A stretch of 64,000 nucleotides of DNA from Clostridiales bacterium. GTDB taxonomy: Bacteria; Bacillota; Clostridia; Oscillospirales; Oscillospiraceae. The DNA lies in contig SFGJ01000004.1 in assembly GCA_004557655.1 (NCBI GenBank), forward strand, positions 62,001-126,000, written 5' to 3'. Of the stretch, positions 5,966 to 13,677 are shown piece by piece. Both the position numbers and the translations under genes were made by a program. The notes under the pieces are model-generated. The model was not told the DNA's origin and searched no databases. It was given only the letters and a program-made list of their open reading frames with translations. Within the stretch, counting starts at the first letter, position 1. Each line of letters opens with the position of its first letter.

Positions 5966-6146
5966 GTTCCTGTTTCTCGTCCTTGCACCACACCTTAATT
6001 GTGATACTCTCCACGCCCGGGTGTGTGAATTGATATGCTTCTACCCATTTCGCAATGTCCTTTAGCGGCATTGTCTGGTAGTGCTGGGTCTTGTTGTCGC
6101 TGCCCTTGAAATAACAGCGTATGCTCATCTGATACTCTTTCTTCAT
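5961..6146 (-). CDS. Small protein of unknown function, 61 residues
   Basis: Start ATG at 6146 after GGAGGTGG, overlapping the stop of the SprT-like gene (ATGA), so the two are coupled. The product is soluble and mixed in charge (MSIRCYFKG...KDIAKWVEAYQF...ITIKVWCKD), with an alternating pattern that suggests a small alpha/beta fold. No family recognised. A single-stranded-DNA-binding role would fill a gap in the phage gene set but nothing in the sequence shows it. Confidence 0.7.
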   Translation of the reverse strand: MKKEYQMSIRCYFKGSDNKTQHYQTMPLKDIAKWVEAYQFTHPGVESITIKVWCKDEKQEL

Positions 6147-6799
6147 TCCGCCACCTCCATTTTTTCCATGCAGTCTCCGCAAATGATGTTGACCGTCTTG
6201 GTGGCTCTGACGCTATTCTTACAGCACGGGCATATATATTTGCGTGTGCTGCTTGGCCGTTTTCCGCCCTCTGCCTGTGCCGCTGGGCTGCTGCTCTGTG
6301 TTCCTCCGGCTGGTATGTGCAGCCGTGGCATTCCGCTCCGGCAGATTCGGATTTCAGACCATCCCTTTTCCAATGCCATTTCCGTTAGTTTGTCGTTGTC
6401 GTGTCCCTGGGTGTTCCACCCATATTGCCCAGCCTTGTAGCACACAAGGCCCTTTTCCTCTGCCAGCGCTTTAAATTTCCCGTTGTGGTACTTCCCGCCC
6501 CGGCTTACTTCCTGTATGCCGTTCTCCCGGCAGTAAAGGTGTACCATCTCATGTATGAGCGTGTCCAGTACTTCCTCAATTTCCATGGATAGCATTTCGG
6601 CGGCTATGTTCATCTCGTATTGCTGGCTGTCCTTGTTTTTCCATACCTTGGATGTGGTACAATGGCCGTATGTCCCCGGTTTGCTCTGTACTGTGATAAT
6701 TGGCACTGGTAACGCCCCGTTGAACAGGTCAGCATTCAGAGCATTATAAATCTTTTCCAGTTGCCCCACCGCCCGGCTCATTTTCGTTGTCTCTTTCAT
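6143..6799 (-). CDS. SprT-like zinc metalloprotease-domain protein, 218 residues
   Basis: The start ATG at 6799 is chosen for its AAAGGAG ribosome site. The SprT-like domain covers about residues 8-140 with the metal motif HEMVHLYC (HExxH) and a downstream His in KYHNGKFKALAEEKGL. The C-terminus has a zinc ribbon (CPCCKNS ... CGDC). SprT/Spartan-type proteins cut proteins crosslinked to DNA, and members ride on many Firmicutes mobile elements. A Rep that bonds covalently to DNA would be a natural substrate, but that is inference. Confidence 0.8.
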   Translation of the reverse strand: MKETTKMSRAVGQLEKIYNALNADLFNGALPVPIITVQSKPGTYGHCTTSKVWKNKDSQQYEMNIAAEMLSMEIEEVLDTLIHEMVHLYCRENGIQEVSRGGKYHNGKFKALAEEKGLVCYKAGQYGWNTQGHDNDKLTEMALEKGWSEIRICRSGMPRLHIPAGGTQSSSPAAQAEGGKRPSSTRKYICPCCKNSVRATKTVNIICGDCMEKMEVAE

Positions 6800-6844
6800 C
6801 TTTCGTTCTCCTTTCGTCTTTCCCATAGTGAGATGTGGTGTGAG

Positions 6845-6864
6845 CAAGCTCGTTCGTGAGCTTG
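6845..6864. promoter_or_regulatory. Inverted repeat upstream of the SprT-like gene
   Basis: CAAGCTC and GAGCTTG around loop GTTCGT, about 45 bases upstream of the gene start. Operator or leader hairpin. Confidence 0.4.
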
Positions 6865-6905
6865 TGTGTCCATTCCGCCACGCACAACAAAGAGACTGTC
6901 AAGAC

Positions 6906-6920
6906 TGACCCTCTGGGTCA
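6906..6920. promoter_or_regulatory. Small palindrome, possible operator
   Basis: TGACCC TCT GGGTCA is perfect. It lies in the 393-base gap (6800-7192) between the divergent SprT-like and transposase genes. Apart from the hairpins and promoter listed, no gene is seen in this gap. Confidence 0.35.
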
Positions 6921-6954
6921 CTCTGCGGTAAAAAAATCTTGCTTGGCGGCAGAT

Positions 6955-6992
6955 GAAAAACAGCCGCCAATCCGTCACGGCGGCTGTTTTTC
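6955..6992. terminator. Bidirectional terminator-like hairpin
   Basis: Perfect 14-base arms GAAAAACAGCCGCC and GGCGGCTGTTTTTC around a 10-base loop. It insulates the SprT-like gene from the transposase promoter. Confidence 0.65.
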
Positions 6993-7076
6993 AGCAACAG
7001 AAAGCAATATTTTTTTATCGGTCTTGACCGGCTCTTTGGTGTGTGGCTATTCCCCGCCGCAGCGGATAGTAGGCAC

Positions 7077-7105
7077 TTGCGCTGTACGAGAAAGTGTGGT
7101 ATGAT
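7077..7105 (+). promoter_or_regulatory. Transposase promoter
   Basis: TTGCGC and TATGAT separated by 17 bases. The start point would fall near 7112, just before the leader hairpin at 7116-7143. Confidence 0.6.
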
Positions 7106-7115
7106 AGCAAAAACG

Positions 7116-7143
7116 AACGCCAAGGCAGTAATGCCCCGGCGTT
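7116..7143 (+). other. Leader hairpin before the transposase
   Basis: Nested arms AACGCC/GGCGTT and GGCA/TGCC. It may limit read-through or expression of the transposase, a common trait near insertion-element ends. Confidence 0.5.
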
Positions 7144-7157
7144 TGTTGCATTTTAGG

Positions 7158-7165
7158 GTAAATTG
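7158..7165 (+). repeat. Candidate left inverted repeat of the transposase unit
   Basis: GTAAATTG, matched in inverted form by CAATTTAC at 8255-8262. Only 8 bases match, so this is weak; together they would bound a unit of 1105 bases, a normal IS30-family size. Confidence 0.35.
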
Positions 7166-7181
7166 AATCTACACTTTCAAA
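7163..7181. repeat. Phage intergenic element, copy 4
   Basis: TTGAATCTACACTTTCAAA, identical in 19 bases to copy 1, here running into the AAAGGAG ribosome site of the transposase. Confidence 0.8.
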
Positions 7182-7192
7182 GGAGAAAGACT

Positions 7193-8221
7193 ATGAGGAA
7201 ATACCGTCGTATTGATTGGAATGACCGGCTTCTGATTGAGAAACTTTATAACTGCGGTCATAGTTGTTTTGAAATTGCTCATTCTCTCGGTTTTGCTCCC
7301 TCGTCCATTTATCGTGAGGTTAAGCATGGCCTATATCCGCATATGGGTGCAGAAACTACCCGTCGACCATTCCGTTATTCTGCTCAGATTGCGCAGGAAT
7401 ACGCTGCTTATTATGCTACCGCCAAGGGCCCACAAATTAAGCTGGGCAATAACTACGGCTTCGCTGCAGATATTGCCCAGCAGATCAAACAAGGTTGCTC
7501 CATAGATGTAATTGTAAGCCAAAGAAAAAAATCCGGTGCATGGACGGTTAGCACTTCTACTCTTTATCGCTATGTAGATCGTGGCTTTATTCCCGGCGTT
7601 ACAAATAAGCATCTTCCGGAAAAAATTCGTCGTAAGAAGCGTTCTCACAATAAGGTCAAAGCTACCCGGCCTCCGAAAGGCACTCCCATAGACCGCCGCC
7701 CCGAGGATATAGACCGCCGCTTGTCCTTTGGCCATTGGGAAATGGACAGTGTTATTGGCACTGCAAAAGGCAAGCGGCAATCTCTCCTTGTCCTCACGGA
7801 GCGCATGACTCGTTTTGAGATCATCGTTAGAACTAACAGCAAGACCGCTGCCTCTACCGTCAGGGCTTTAGACAAGATTTTTTCCAATTTCCCGCAGGGC
7901 ACATTTAAGACCATTACAGTGGACAATGGCTCGGAGTTTCAGGACTGTTACGGCATGGAGTATGACCGCAACGGTTGCAGGCGTACCACCGTTTACTATT
8001 GCCACCCCTATTCTTCGTGGGAGCGTGGCTCAAATGAGCGTAACAATCGGATCATTCGCCGATATTTCCCCAAGGGCAAGAGCCTGGCCAAGGTTACACA
8101 AAAAGATTGCGATAATGCTGCTGCCCTTATCAACGCCATGCCCCGCAAAATCCTAAACTACTCCACCGCCGCCGAACTCTTTGAACGGGAAATCGTCAAA
8201 TTAACCAATTCAACCCTTTAA
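7193..8221 (+). CDS. IS30-family DDE transposase, probable phage integrase
   Basis: ATG at 7193 follows AAAGGAG. The N-terminus has an IS30-type helix-turn-helix (residues 5-45, LAHS-like IAHSLGFAPSSIYREV). The catalytic core shows Asp185 (HWEMDS), Asp244 (TVDNGSEF) and Glu282 (GSNERNNR), followed by IIRRYFPKG, the family signature. At 342 residues it is full length. It shares the repeated element with phage genes, so it looks like part of the phage rather than a chance insertion; inoviruses that use IS-type transposases in place of tyrosine recombinases are known. It may also be a separate IS at the prophage edge. Confidence 0.88.
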   Translation: MRKYRRIDWNDRLLIEKLYNCGHSCFEIAHSLGFAPSSIYREVKHGLYPHMGAETTRRPFRYSAQIAQEYAAYYATAKGPQIKLGNNYGFAADIAQQIKQGCSIDVIVSQRKKSGAWTVSTSTLYRYVDRGFIPGVTNKHLPEKIRRKKRSHNKVKATRPPKGTPIDRRPEDIDRRLSFGHWEMDSVIGTAKGKRQSLLVLTERMTRFEIIVRTNSKTAASTVRALDKIFSNFPQGTFKTITVDNGSEFQDCYGMEYDRNGCRRTTVYYCHPYSSWERGSNERNNRIIRRYFPKGKSLAKVTQKDCDNAAALINAMPRKILNYSTAAELFEREIVKLTNSTL

Positions 8222-8254
8222 TTTTTTACATCATTTTTTTCGCAATGGACTTGA

Positions 8255-8262
8255 CAATTTAC
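8255..8262 (-). repeat. Candidate right inverted repeat
   Basis: CAATTTAC, the inverse of 7158-7165, two bases before the host terminator. Marks the probable right end of the mobile element. Confidence 0.35.
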
Positions 8263-8264
8263 AC

Positions 8265-8289
8265 AAAGGCGGAGGAGTCCTCCGCCTTT
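8265..8289 (-). terminator. Terminator palindrome of the host ATPase gene, element target
   Basis: Perfect 12-base arms AAAGGCGGAGGA and TCCTCCGCCTTT around a single G. It ends the minus-strand ATPase transcript. IS30 transposases are known to prefer palindromic targets, so this may be the insertion site. Confidence 0.7.
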
Positions 8290-8292
8290 GTC

Positions 8293-10170
8293 TTATTCTT
8301 TTCCCGCGCGCAGGGCCCGGGCGGCGTTGAGCACCGCCAGCACCATGACGCCCACGTCCGCGCTGATGGCCAGCCACATATTGGCCACGCCCACGGCGCC
8401 CAGCACCAGGCACGCCGCCTTCACCGCCAACGCGAAGACAATGTTTTCCCGCACGATGCGCAGCGTTCGCCGGGAAATGCGCATGGCCAGAGCAATTTTC
8501 GCCGGGTCGTCGTCCATGAGCACCACATCCGCCGCCTCAATAGCGGCATCGCTGCCCAGTGCGCCCATGGCGATGCCGATGTCCGCCCGAGCCAGCACCG
8601 GGGCGTCATTAATTCCGTCGCCCACGAAGGCCAGCAGTTTGCCGTCCTTACGCTCCGAAAGCAGCCGCTCCATCCACTGCACCTTATCCGCCGGCAAAAG
8701 CTGGCTGTGTACCTCGTCTACACCCAGCTGGGATGCCACCTGCCGGGCGGCGGCATCGGTATCGCCGGTGAGCATGACGGTTTTGGATATGCCCTCCGCC
8801 TTCAAACCGCGGATCGCTTCCCGGGCGCGGTCCTTTACCACATCGCCCAACAGGATCCACCCTGCATATACACCGTCCACCGCCACGAAGACCACCGTGC
8901 CCGCCTGCTGCGGCTCCGCCGGGTTCAGCCCCAGCTTTTCCATGAGCCGCTTATTGCCCACGGCCACGGCGTGGCCGTCCACCCGGGCGGTGAGGCCGTA
9001 GCCGCCCAGTTCCTCCACATCCGTCACCTGCCCGTTCTGCACTTCCCCGCCCCAGGCGGCCTTCAGGCTCTGGCTGATGGGATGGCCGGAGTAACATTCC
9101 GCCCGGGCCGCCCAGCTAAGGAGCGTCTGCTCGTCCATACCCTCCGGTTGGGTCCTGATCACCTGAAAGACGCCCTTTGTCAGGGTGCCGGTCTTATCAA
9201 ACACCACGCAGTCCATCCTGGCCAGAGCCTCCAGATAGTTGCCGCCCTTGACCAGAATACCCTTGGCGGACGCGCCGCCGATGCCGCCGAAAAAGCTCAG
9301 AGGAATGCTGATGACCAGCGCGCAAGGGCAGCTAATGACCAGGAATGTCAGAGCCCGGGTGATCCACTCCCCGATCACGGATGCATCCCACATAAAAAGC
9401 GGCGGCAGCAGCGCCAGCGCCAGCGCGCAGCAGCATACAGCGGGGGTATAGACCCGGGCAAATCTGGTGATAAAGTTCTCCGCCTCGGACTTCTTCTTGC
9501 CGGAGTTTTCCACCAGATCCAATATCCTGGCCACGGTGGAGTCCCCGAATTTCTTTGTGGTTCGGATATGCAGCAGGCCGCTTTCGTTCACGCAGCCGGA
9601 GAGCACCTCATCCCCGCTCCTGACCTGCCGGGGGAGGCTTTCACCGGTGAGGGCGCCGGTATTGACGGCGGACTCTCCCTCCGTCACCACGCCGTCGATG
9701 GGGATGCGCTCCCCGGGCTGCACCACGATGATGGTCCCGATCTCCACATCGCCCGGGTCCACCTGCGCCAGCGCGCCGTCTTTTTCAATATTGGCGTGAT
9801 CCGGGCGAATATCCATGAGGTCGGAGATGCTGCGGCGGCTCTTGTCCACGGCGCAGCTCTGGAACAGCTCGCCCACTTGATAAAACGCCATCACGGCGCA
9901 GCCTTCCCGCCAATCACCCAGGGCAATGGCTCCCACGGTGGCAACGGCCATGAGGAAATTCTCGTCGAACACCTCGCCGTGAAAAACACCCTCCACGGCC
10001 TCCCACAGGACATCATAGCCCACAAGGAGATACGGGAGCAGGTACAGCGCGCCCCCCAGCCAGCCTTCTGCGGGAGAGAGCCAGATGGCCGCCACCAAAG
10101 CAATCGACACGATGACGCGGATGAGATTTGTTTTTTGTTCGGTAGTCATAGCCCATCGTTCTCCATTCAT
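8293..10170 (-). CDS. cadA: Heavy-metal P1B-type ATPase (Cd/Zn/Pb exporter type)
   Basis: Exports divalent soft metals from the cytoplasm using ATP. The membrane motif CPCALVIS (metal site), phosphorylation motif DKTGTLTKG and hinge GDGINDAPVL are all present. At 625 residues it lacks the N-terminal metal-binding domain seen in many CadA proteins. The start at 10170 overlaps the repressor stop; an internal ATG at 10149 is also possible. Coupled to the ArsR-type regulator upstream. Exact metal preference cannot be read, though the CPC motif and the CadC-like partner favour Zn/Cd/Pb. Confidence 0.9.
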   Translation of the reverse strand: MNGERWAMTTEQKTNLIRVIVSIALVAAIWLSPAEGWLGGALYLLPYLLVGYDVLWEAVEGVFHGEVFDENFLMAVATVGAIALGDWREGCAVMAFYQVGELFQSCAVDKSRRSISDLMDIRPDHANIEKDGALAQVDPGDVEIGTIIVVQPGERIPIDGVVTEGESAVNTGALTGESLPRQVRSGDEVLSGCVNESGLLHIRTTKKFGDSTVARILDLVENSGKKKSEAENFITRFARVYTPAVCCCALALALLPPLFMWDASVIGEWITRALTFLVISCPCALVISIPLSFFGGIGGASAKGILVKGGNYLEALARMDCVVFDKTGTLTKGVFQVIRTQPEGMDEQTLLSWAARAECYSGHPISQSLKAAWGGEVQNGQVTDVEELGGYGLTARVDGHAVAVGNKRLMEKLGLNPAEPQQAGTVVFVAVDGVYAGWILLGDVVKDRAREAIRGLKAEGISKTVMLTGDTDAAARQVASQLGVDEVHSQLLPADKVQWMERLLSERKDGKLLAFVGDGINDAPVLARADIGIAMGALGSDAAIEAADVVLMDDDPAKIALAMRISRRTLRIVRENIVFALAVKAACLVLGAVGVANMWLAISADVGVMVLAVLNAARALRAGKE

Positions 10171-10532
10171 CAGTCACCCAGATGCTCCATGCCCAGCCGC
10201 AAAATGGAGCGCACATGGTCATCATCCAGGGCATAAAACACGGTCTTGCCCTCCCGGCGGAACTTCACCAGCTTATTGTTCTTCAAAATGCGGAGCTGGT
10301 GGCTCACGGCGCTCTGGGTCATGCCCAGAAGACTGGCGATGTCATACACGCACAGCTCCGCGGCAAACAGCACATACAGTATTTTGACGCGGGTGGAGTC
10401 CCCGAACACCTTATATAATTCCGCCAGGTCGTACAGGTCGTCCTCCTCCGGCATCTGCCGCCGCACGGCGGCCACAGCCTCCTCGTGCAGGCACAGGAAG
10501 TCCTGCCGGGCATTCTTATCCGTCTGCTCCAT
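10170..10532 (-). CDS. ArsR/SmtB-family metal-sensing repressor
   Basis: Winged-helix protein of 120 residues with recognition helix MTQSAVSHQLRILKNNKLV. It has a CadC-like alpha-3 element ELCVYD (one Cys of the usual ELCVCD pair, the second replaced by Tyr) and an alpha-5 stretch DDDHVRSILRLGMEHL with D/H ligand candidates. It probably represses itself and the ATPase until metal binds. The missing second Cys argues for sensing through alpha-5 (Zn-like, CzrA mode) over cadmium/lead sensing. Confidence 0.88.
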   Translation of the reverse strand: MEQTDKNARQDFLCLHEEAVAAVRRQMPEEDDLYDLAELYKVFGDSTRVKILYVLFAAELCVYDIASLLGMTQSAVSHQLRILKNNKLVKFRREGKTVFYALDDDHVRSILRLGMEHLGD

Positions 10533-10548
10533 AGTTTTCTCCTTAAAT

Positions 10549-10570
10549 GTTCATTTGAATAATTGTTCAT
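10549..10570. promoter_or_regulatory. ArsR-type operator
   Basis: Contains TGAATAATTGTTCA and the overlapping TTCATTTGAA, typical TGAA/TTCA half sites of SmtB/CadC operators. It lies between the -10 box and the repressor start. Confidence 0.7.
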
Positions 10571-10585
10571 TTGTTTGTTGTTTGT

Positions 10586-10614
10586 ATACTACACCCGCAG
10601 GAGAAATCTGTCAA
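10586..10614 (-). promoter_or_regulatory. Promoter of the metal-efflux operon
   Basis: On the minus strand TTGACA (10609-10614) and TAGTAT (10586-10591) with a 17-base spacer. Confidence 0.7.
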
Positions 10615-10695
10615 CCCCGTTTTGCTTTTTTTGCGCATTTTTTCTACCCCTTTATTTTCCCGATGACTTTCTGTGGGTTTTCGGAATATTTGTGA

Positions 10696-10723
10696 TTGCT
10701 TTTGGGAAATTATGTGGTATACT
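10696..10723 (+). promoter_or_regulatory. murA promoter
   Basis: TTGCTT and TATACT spaced by 16 bases, then a leader of about 95 bases containing a small CCGCG/CGCGG hairpin. Confidence 0.55.
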
Positions 10724-10822
10724 GTTCTTTGTATAAATGGATAACTACGCCCCGCGTTTTTACGCGGCGGCATCCGATGGAGACGCTTCTCCTCCCATAT
10801 ACACCTCACGAAAGGGGCACTT

Positions 10823-12121
10823 ATGAATCAATATATTATCCGCGGCGGCCGTCCGCTATTCGGTGAGATCACCGTAAGCGGGGCCAAAAATGCCGCCGTT
10901 GCCATTATCCCCGCCGCCCTGCTGGTGGACGGTATCTGCCGCATTGAGAATATCCCGCAGATCAGCGATGTGACATTGCTGCTGAACATTCTGGAGGAAT
11001 TGGGCGCAAGGATCCGGGTGCTGAACCGGCACGCCGTTGAGCTGGACTGCCACACCATTCGTTCCACCAATCCCTCCTACGATATGGCCCGCCGCATCCG
11101 GGCCTCCTACTACCTCATCGGCGCCCTGCTGGGCCGTTTCGGCGAGGCTGCCGTGGCCATGCCCGGCGGCTGCGACTTTGGCGTACGGCCCATCGACCAG
11201 CATATCAAGGGCTTTTGCGCCATGGGCGCCGAGGTAAAGGTGGAGAGCGGTTTCATCCAGGCCAGTGCCAGGGAGGGCCGGCTCACCGGTACCACCATAT
11301 ATCTGGATGTGGTGTCCGTGGGCGCCACCATGAATATCATGATGGCCGCGGTGCTGGCAGAGGGCACCACCATCATCGAAAACGCAGCCAAGGAGCCGCA
11401 CATTGTGGATCTGGCCAACTTCCTCAACTCCATGGGTGCCGATGTCAAGGGCGCCGGTACGGACAGCATCAAGATCCGCGGCGTGAACCGTCTGACAGGC
11501 GGCAGCTACTGCATCATCCCCGACCAGATCGAGGCCGGCACATACATGGCCGCTGTGGCCGCCGCCGGCGGGCAGGTGCTTATCCGGAATGTCATCCCCA
11601 AGCATCTGGACTGTATCAGCGCCAAACTGGCGGAGATGGGCGTTTTCATCGAGGATCAGGGCGATGCCGTGCTGGTGCGCCGCAGCGGACCTTTGCAGAA
11701 GGCCAATGTGAAGACCATGCCCTACCCGGGCTTTCCCACGGATATGCAGCCCCAGATCGCCGCTGTGCTGGCCACAGCTCAGGGCACCAGCATTGTCAAC
11801 GAAAATGTCTGGAACAGCCGCTTTAAGTATATCGACGAGCTCAAGCGCATGGGTGCCAACATTCAGGCCGACGGCCATGTGGCCGTTATTGAGGGTGTGG
11901 ATCATCTCCAGGGCGCGCCGGTGCAGGCCTGCGACCTGCGGGCAGGCGCCGCCATGGTCATTGCGGGTCTGTGCGCGCAGGGCGTGACGGAGCTGAGCCA
12001 GGTGCAGTTCATTGAGCGCGGCTACGAGGATCTGGTGGACAAGCTCCGTGCCGTGGGAGCCGACATTCGTGTGGTGGACGCTCCGGATATTACCGAGCAA
12101 AAAGAGGCACATATCGGCTGA
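10823..12121 (+). CDS. murA: UDP-N-acetylglucosamine 1-carboxyvinyltransferase
   Basis: First committed step of peptidoglycan synthesis: transfers enolpyruvate from PEP to UDP-GlcNAc in the cytoplasm. The start motif GGRPLFGEITVSGAKNAA carries the conserved Lys-Asn. The catalytic loop GGCDFGVRPIDQHIKG keeps the Cys that fosfomycin attacks. At 432 residues it has the standard EPT-fold length. ATG at 10823 follows GAAAGGGG. A long-loop terminator follows. Confidence 0.95.
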   Translation: MNQYIIRGGRPLFGEITVSGAKNAAVAIIPAALLVDGICRIENIPQISDVTLLLNILEELGARIRVLNRHAVELDCHTIRSTNPSYDMARRIRASYYLIGALLGRFGEAAVAMPGGCDFGVRPIDQHIKGFCAMGAEVKVESGFIQASAREGRLTGTTIYLDVVSVGATMNIMMAAVLAEGTTIIENAAKEPHIVDLANFLNSMGADVKGAGTDSIKIRGVNRLTGGSYCIIPDQIEAGTYMAAVAAAGGQVLIRNVIPKHLDCISAKLAEMGVFIEDQGDAVLVRRSGPLQKANVKTMPYPGFPTDMQPQIAAVLATAQGTSIVNENVWNSRFKYIDELKRMGANIQADGHVAVIEGVDHLQGAPVQACDLRAGAAMVIAGLCAQGVTELSQVQFIERGYEDLVDKLRAVGADIRVVDAPDITEQKEAHIG

Positions 12122-12131
12122 TGTTTTGGAC

Positions 12132-12189
12132 AGCAGCGTCTGCCGCGTGAGGCCGCACAGGGGCGGTCCGCGTGGAGACGCTGCTTTTC
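12132..12189 (+). terminator. Terminator after murA
   Basis: Arms AGCAGCGTCT and AGACGCTGCT separated by a structured 34-base loop, followed by TTTTC. Confidence 0.6.
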
Positions 12190-12217
12190 TCACTACAATG
12201 CAAGCGAGGTCTGTCAC

Positions 12218-13015
12218 TTGATTACCATACATACTCTGGCCAGCGGATCCGAGGGCAATGCCGCCCTGGTCCGCGCCGGTGATATTCATATTCTGGTGGA
12301 CGCGGGCATTTCCGCCCGGCGCATAGAGACCGCACTGGACGCTTTGGGGCGTCCGGCCCGGGAGTTGTCCGCCATCTTCATCACCCATACCCACAGCGAC
12401 CATACCGCCGGGCTGCGGATCCTGGTCAAGCACACGGGGGCGCCGGTATTTGCCTCCCCCGCCGTGTGCGCCGCCCTGCTGCGGCAAATACCCGAAATCG
12501 GGCGGCTTCTGCGACCCATGTGTCCGGGGGATACGCACCGGTTCGGTCCCCTCGCCGTTACCGCATTTGCCACCTCCCACGATGCTGCCGGGAGCATGGA
12601 TTACCGCTTTGACAGCGGTGGATCCTCCGCCGGGATCCTCACGGACACGGGCTATGTGCCTTTGGATGCCGAGCGGGCTTTGGCCGGGGTGGAGCTGCTT
12701 TTATTGGAGAGCAATCACGATGTGGAGCGGCTGCGCAGCGGGCCGTACCCCTATCCTCTGAAGCAGAGAATACTAAGCGACCGGGGTCATCTGTCCAACG
12801 ATGCGGCGGCGGAATTTGCCTGCCGCATGGCCCGAAACGGCACCCGGCAATTCGTCCTCGTCCATCTCAGCCGGGAGAACAACACCCCGGCCCGGGCGCT
12901 GGACACCGTGGGCTGCGCCCTGCGCTGCGGCGGATATGAGGCATCCGTCACCGTGGCCCCCCGGGGCGAGTGCAGCGAGGGCTATATTGCGGAGGGAATG
13001 CCATGCAGAAAATAA
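12218..13015 (+). CDS. MBL-fold metallohydrolase, YycJ/WalJ-like
   Basis: Metallo-beta-lactamase fold with zinc motif THTHSDH, then TSHDA, LTDTGY, ESNHD and the late SDRGHLSN and VHLSRENN, an order typical of YycJ/WalJ proteins, which have been linked to DNA repair and cell-division control in Firmicutes. TTG start at 12218 with GAGGT upstream. The stop overlaps the rlmH start, the usual neighbour in these genomes. Substrate unknown. Confidence 0.88.
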   Translation: MITIHTLASGSEGNAALVRAGDIHILVDAGISARRIETALDALGRPARELSAIFITHTHSDHTAGLRILVKHTGAPVFASPAVCAALLRQIPEIGRLLRPMCPGDTHRFGPLAVTAFATSHDAAGSMDYRFDSGGSSAGILTDTGYVPLDAERALAGVELLLLESNHDVERLRSGPYPYPLKQRILSDRGHLSNDAAAEFACRMARNGTRQFVLVHLSRENNTPARALDTVGCALRCGGYEASVTVAPRGECSEGYIAEGMPCRK

Positions 13016-13485
13016 CCGTTCTGTGCGTGGGGAAGCTGAAAGAGAGGTTCTATTTGGACGCCTCGGCGGAATACAGCAAGCGGCTGCAGCGGTACTGCAG
13101 GCTGGAAATTGCGGAGCTGCCGGAGAGCCGTCTGCCGGAGGATCCCTCCCCGGCGCAGATCCGGCAGGCACTGGAAAATGAGGCCGCCGCCATTACGGCA
13201 CGCCTGCCCAAGGGCGGCGCGGTGGTGGCCCTGTGTGTGGAGGGCCGCGCCTGCTCCAGCGAGGAACTGAGCCGCCGGCTGCAGGAGCTGGCCGTTGCCG
13301 GCAAGACCCAGGTCACCTTCCTCATCGGCGGCAGCGTGGGCCTTGCGGAGGAAGTGAAGCGGCAGGCGGACTGGAAGCTGTCCATGTCACCCATGACCTT
13401 CCCGCACCATCTGGCGAGGGTGATGCTCCTGGAGCAGATCTATCGGGCGTTCCAGATCCAACAGGGTACAAGATACCACAAATAG
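13003..13485 (+). CDS. rlmH: 23S rRNA (pseudouridine1915-N3)-methyltransferase
   Basis: SPOUT-class methyltransferase of 160 residues, the family length. LIGGSVGLAEEVK and the end MTFPHHLARVMLLEQIYRAFQIQQGTRYHK-type signature (shown in part as FPHHLARVMLLEQIYRAF) are diagnostic. It methylates pseudouridine 1915 in helix 69 of 23S rRNA. ATG at 13003 after GGAGGGAATGCC, inside the end of the preceding gene. Confidence 0.95.
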   Translation: MQKITVLCVGKLKERFYLDASAEYSKRLQRYCRLEIAELPESRLPEDPSPAQIRQALENEAAAITARLPKGGAVVALCVEGRACSSEELSRRLQELAVAGKTQVTFLIGGSVGLAEEVKRQADWKLSMSPMTFPHHLARVMLLEQIYRAFQIQQGTRYHK

Positions 13486-13575
13486 AGCAGAGAGCTGAAA
13501 ACGGAGAGGCGGATTGCCGCGGGCTGCTTCACGCCCCGGCAAGGTCATATCTTCATCTGCCCCCTGCCGTTGTCA

Positions 13576-13593
13576 ACCGGTGTGCACACCGGT
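13576..13593. other. 18-base perfect palindrome
   Basis: ACCGGTGTGCACACCGGT in the 190-base gap between rlmH and the DUF2007-like gene. Could be an operator for the downstream gene; no promoter is clear. Confidence 0.4.
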
Positions 13594-13677
13594 GCGGAAA
13601 TCCGCGCGATTCTTTGCGGGTCGTCGAGGACGCCGACCCCTGCGAAATGAACGAATAACATAGGAGGAAGCATACCC

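Larger units (their letters stand above)
1..8264. mobile_element. Filamentous phage (inovirus-like) prophage, left end outside window
   Basis: The block is AT-rich against GC-rich flanks and is packed with overlapping short genes. In order it has a CRESS/HUH Rep, tiny single-membrane-span proteins, a tRNA, a signal-peptide-bearing adsorption-like protein, two coat-like paralogues, a Zot/pI-like ATPase, a SprT-like protein and an IS30-type transposase. This order resembles replication, structural and assembly modules of inoviruses. No secretin gene is visible. The right limit is set where the host ATPase terminator begins at 8265. The left limit cannot be seen because Rep is already open at base 2. 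Phage identity is inferred from module order and protein features; no virion has been shown. Confidence 0.85.

Noticed and set aside
8245..10236. 663-residue plus-strand frame opposite the metal ATPase
   Set aside because: Antisense shadow; the minus-strand P-type ATPase has every catalytic motif.
10856..12580. Long minus-strand frame (574 residues) opposite murA and the start of the next gene
   Set aside because: Shadow of GC-rich coding DNA; low-complexity Gly/His/Ala protein with no domain, while murA on the plus strand is certain.
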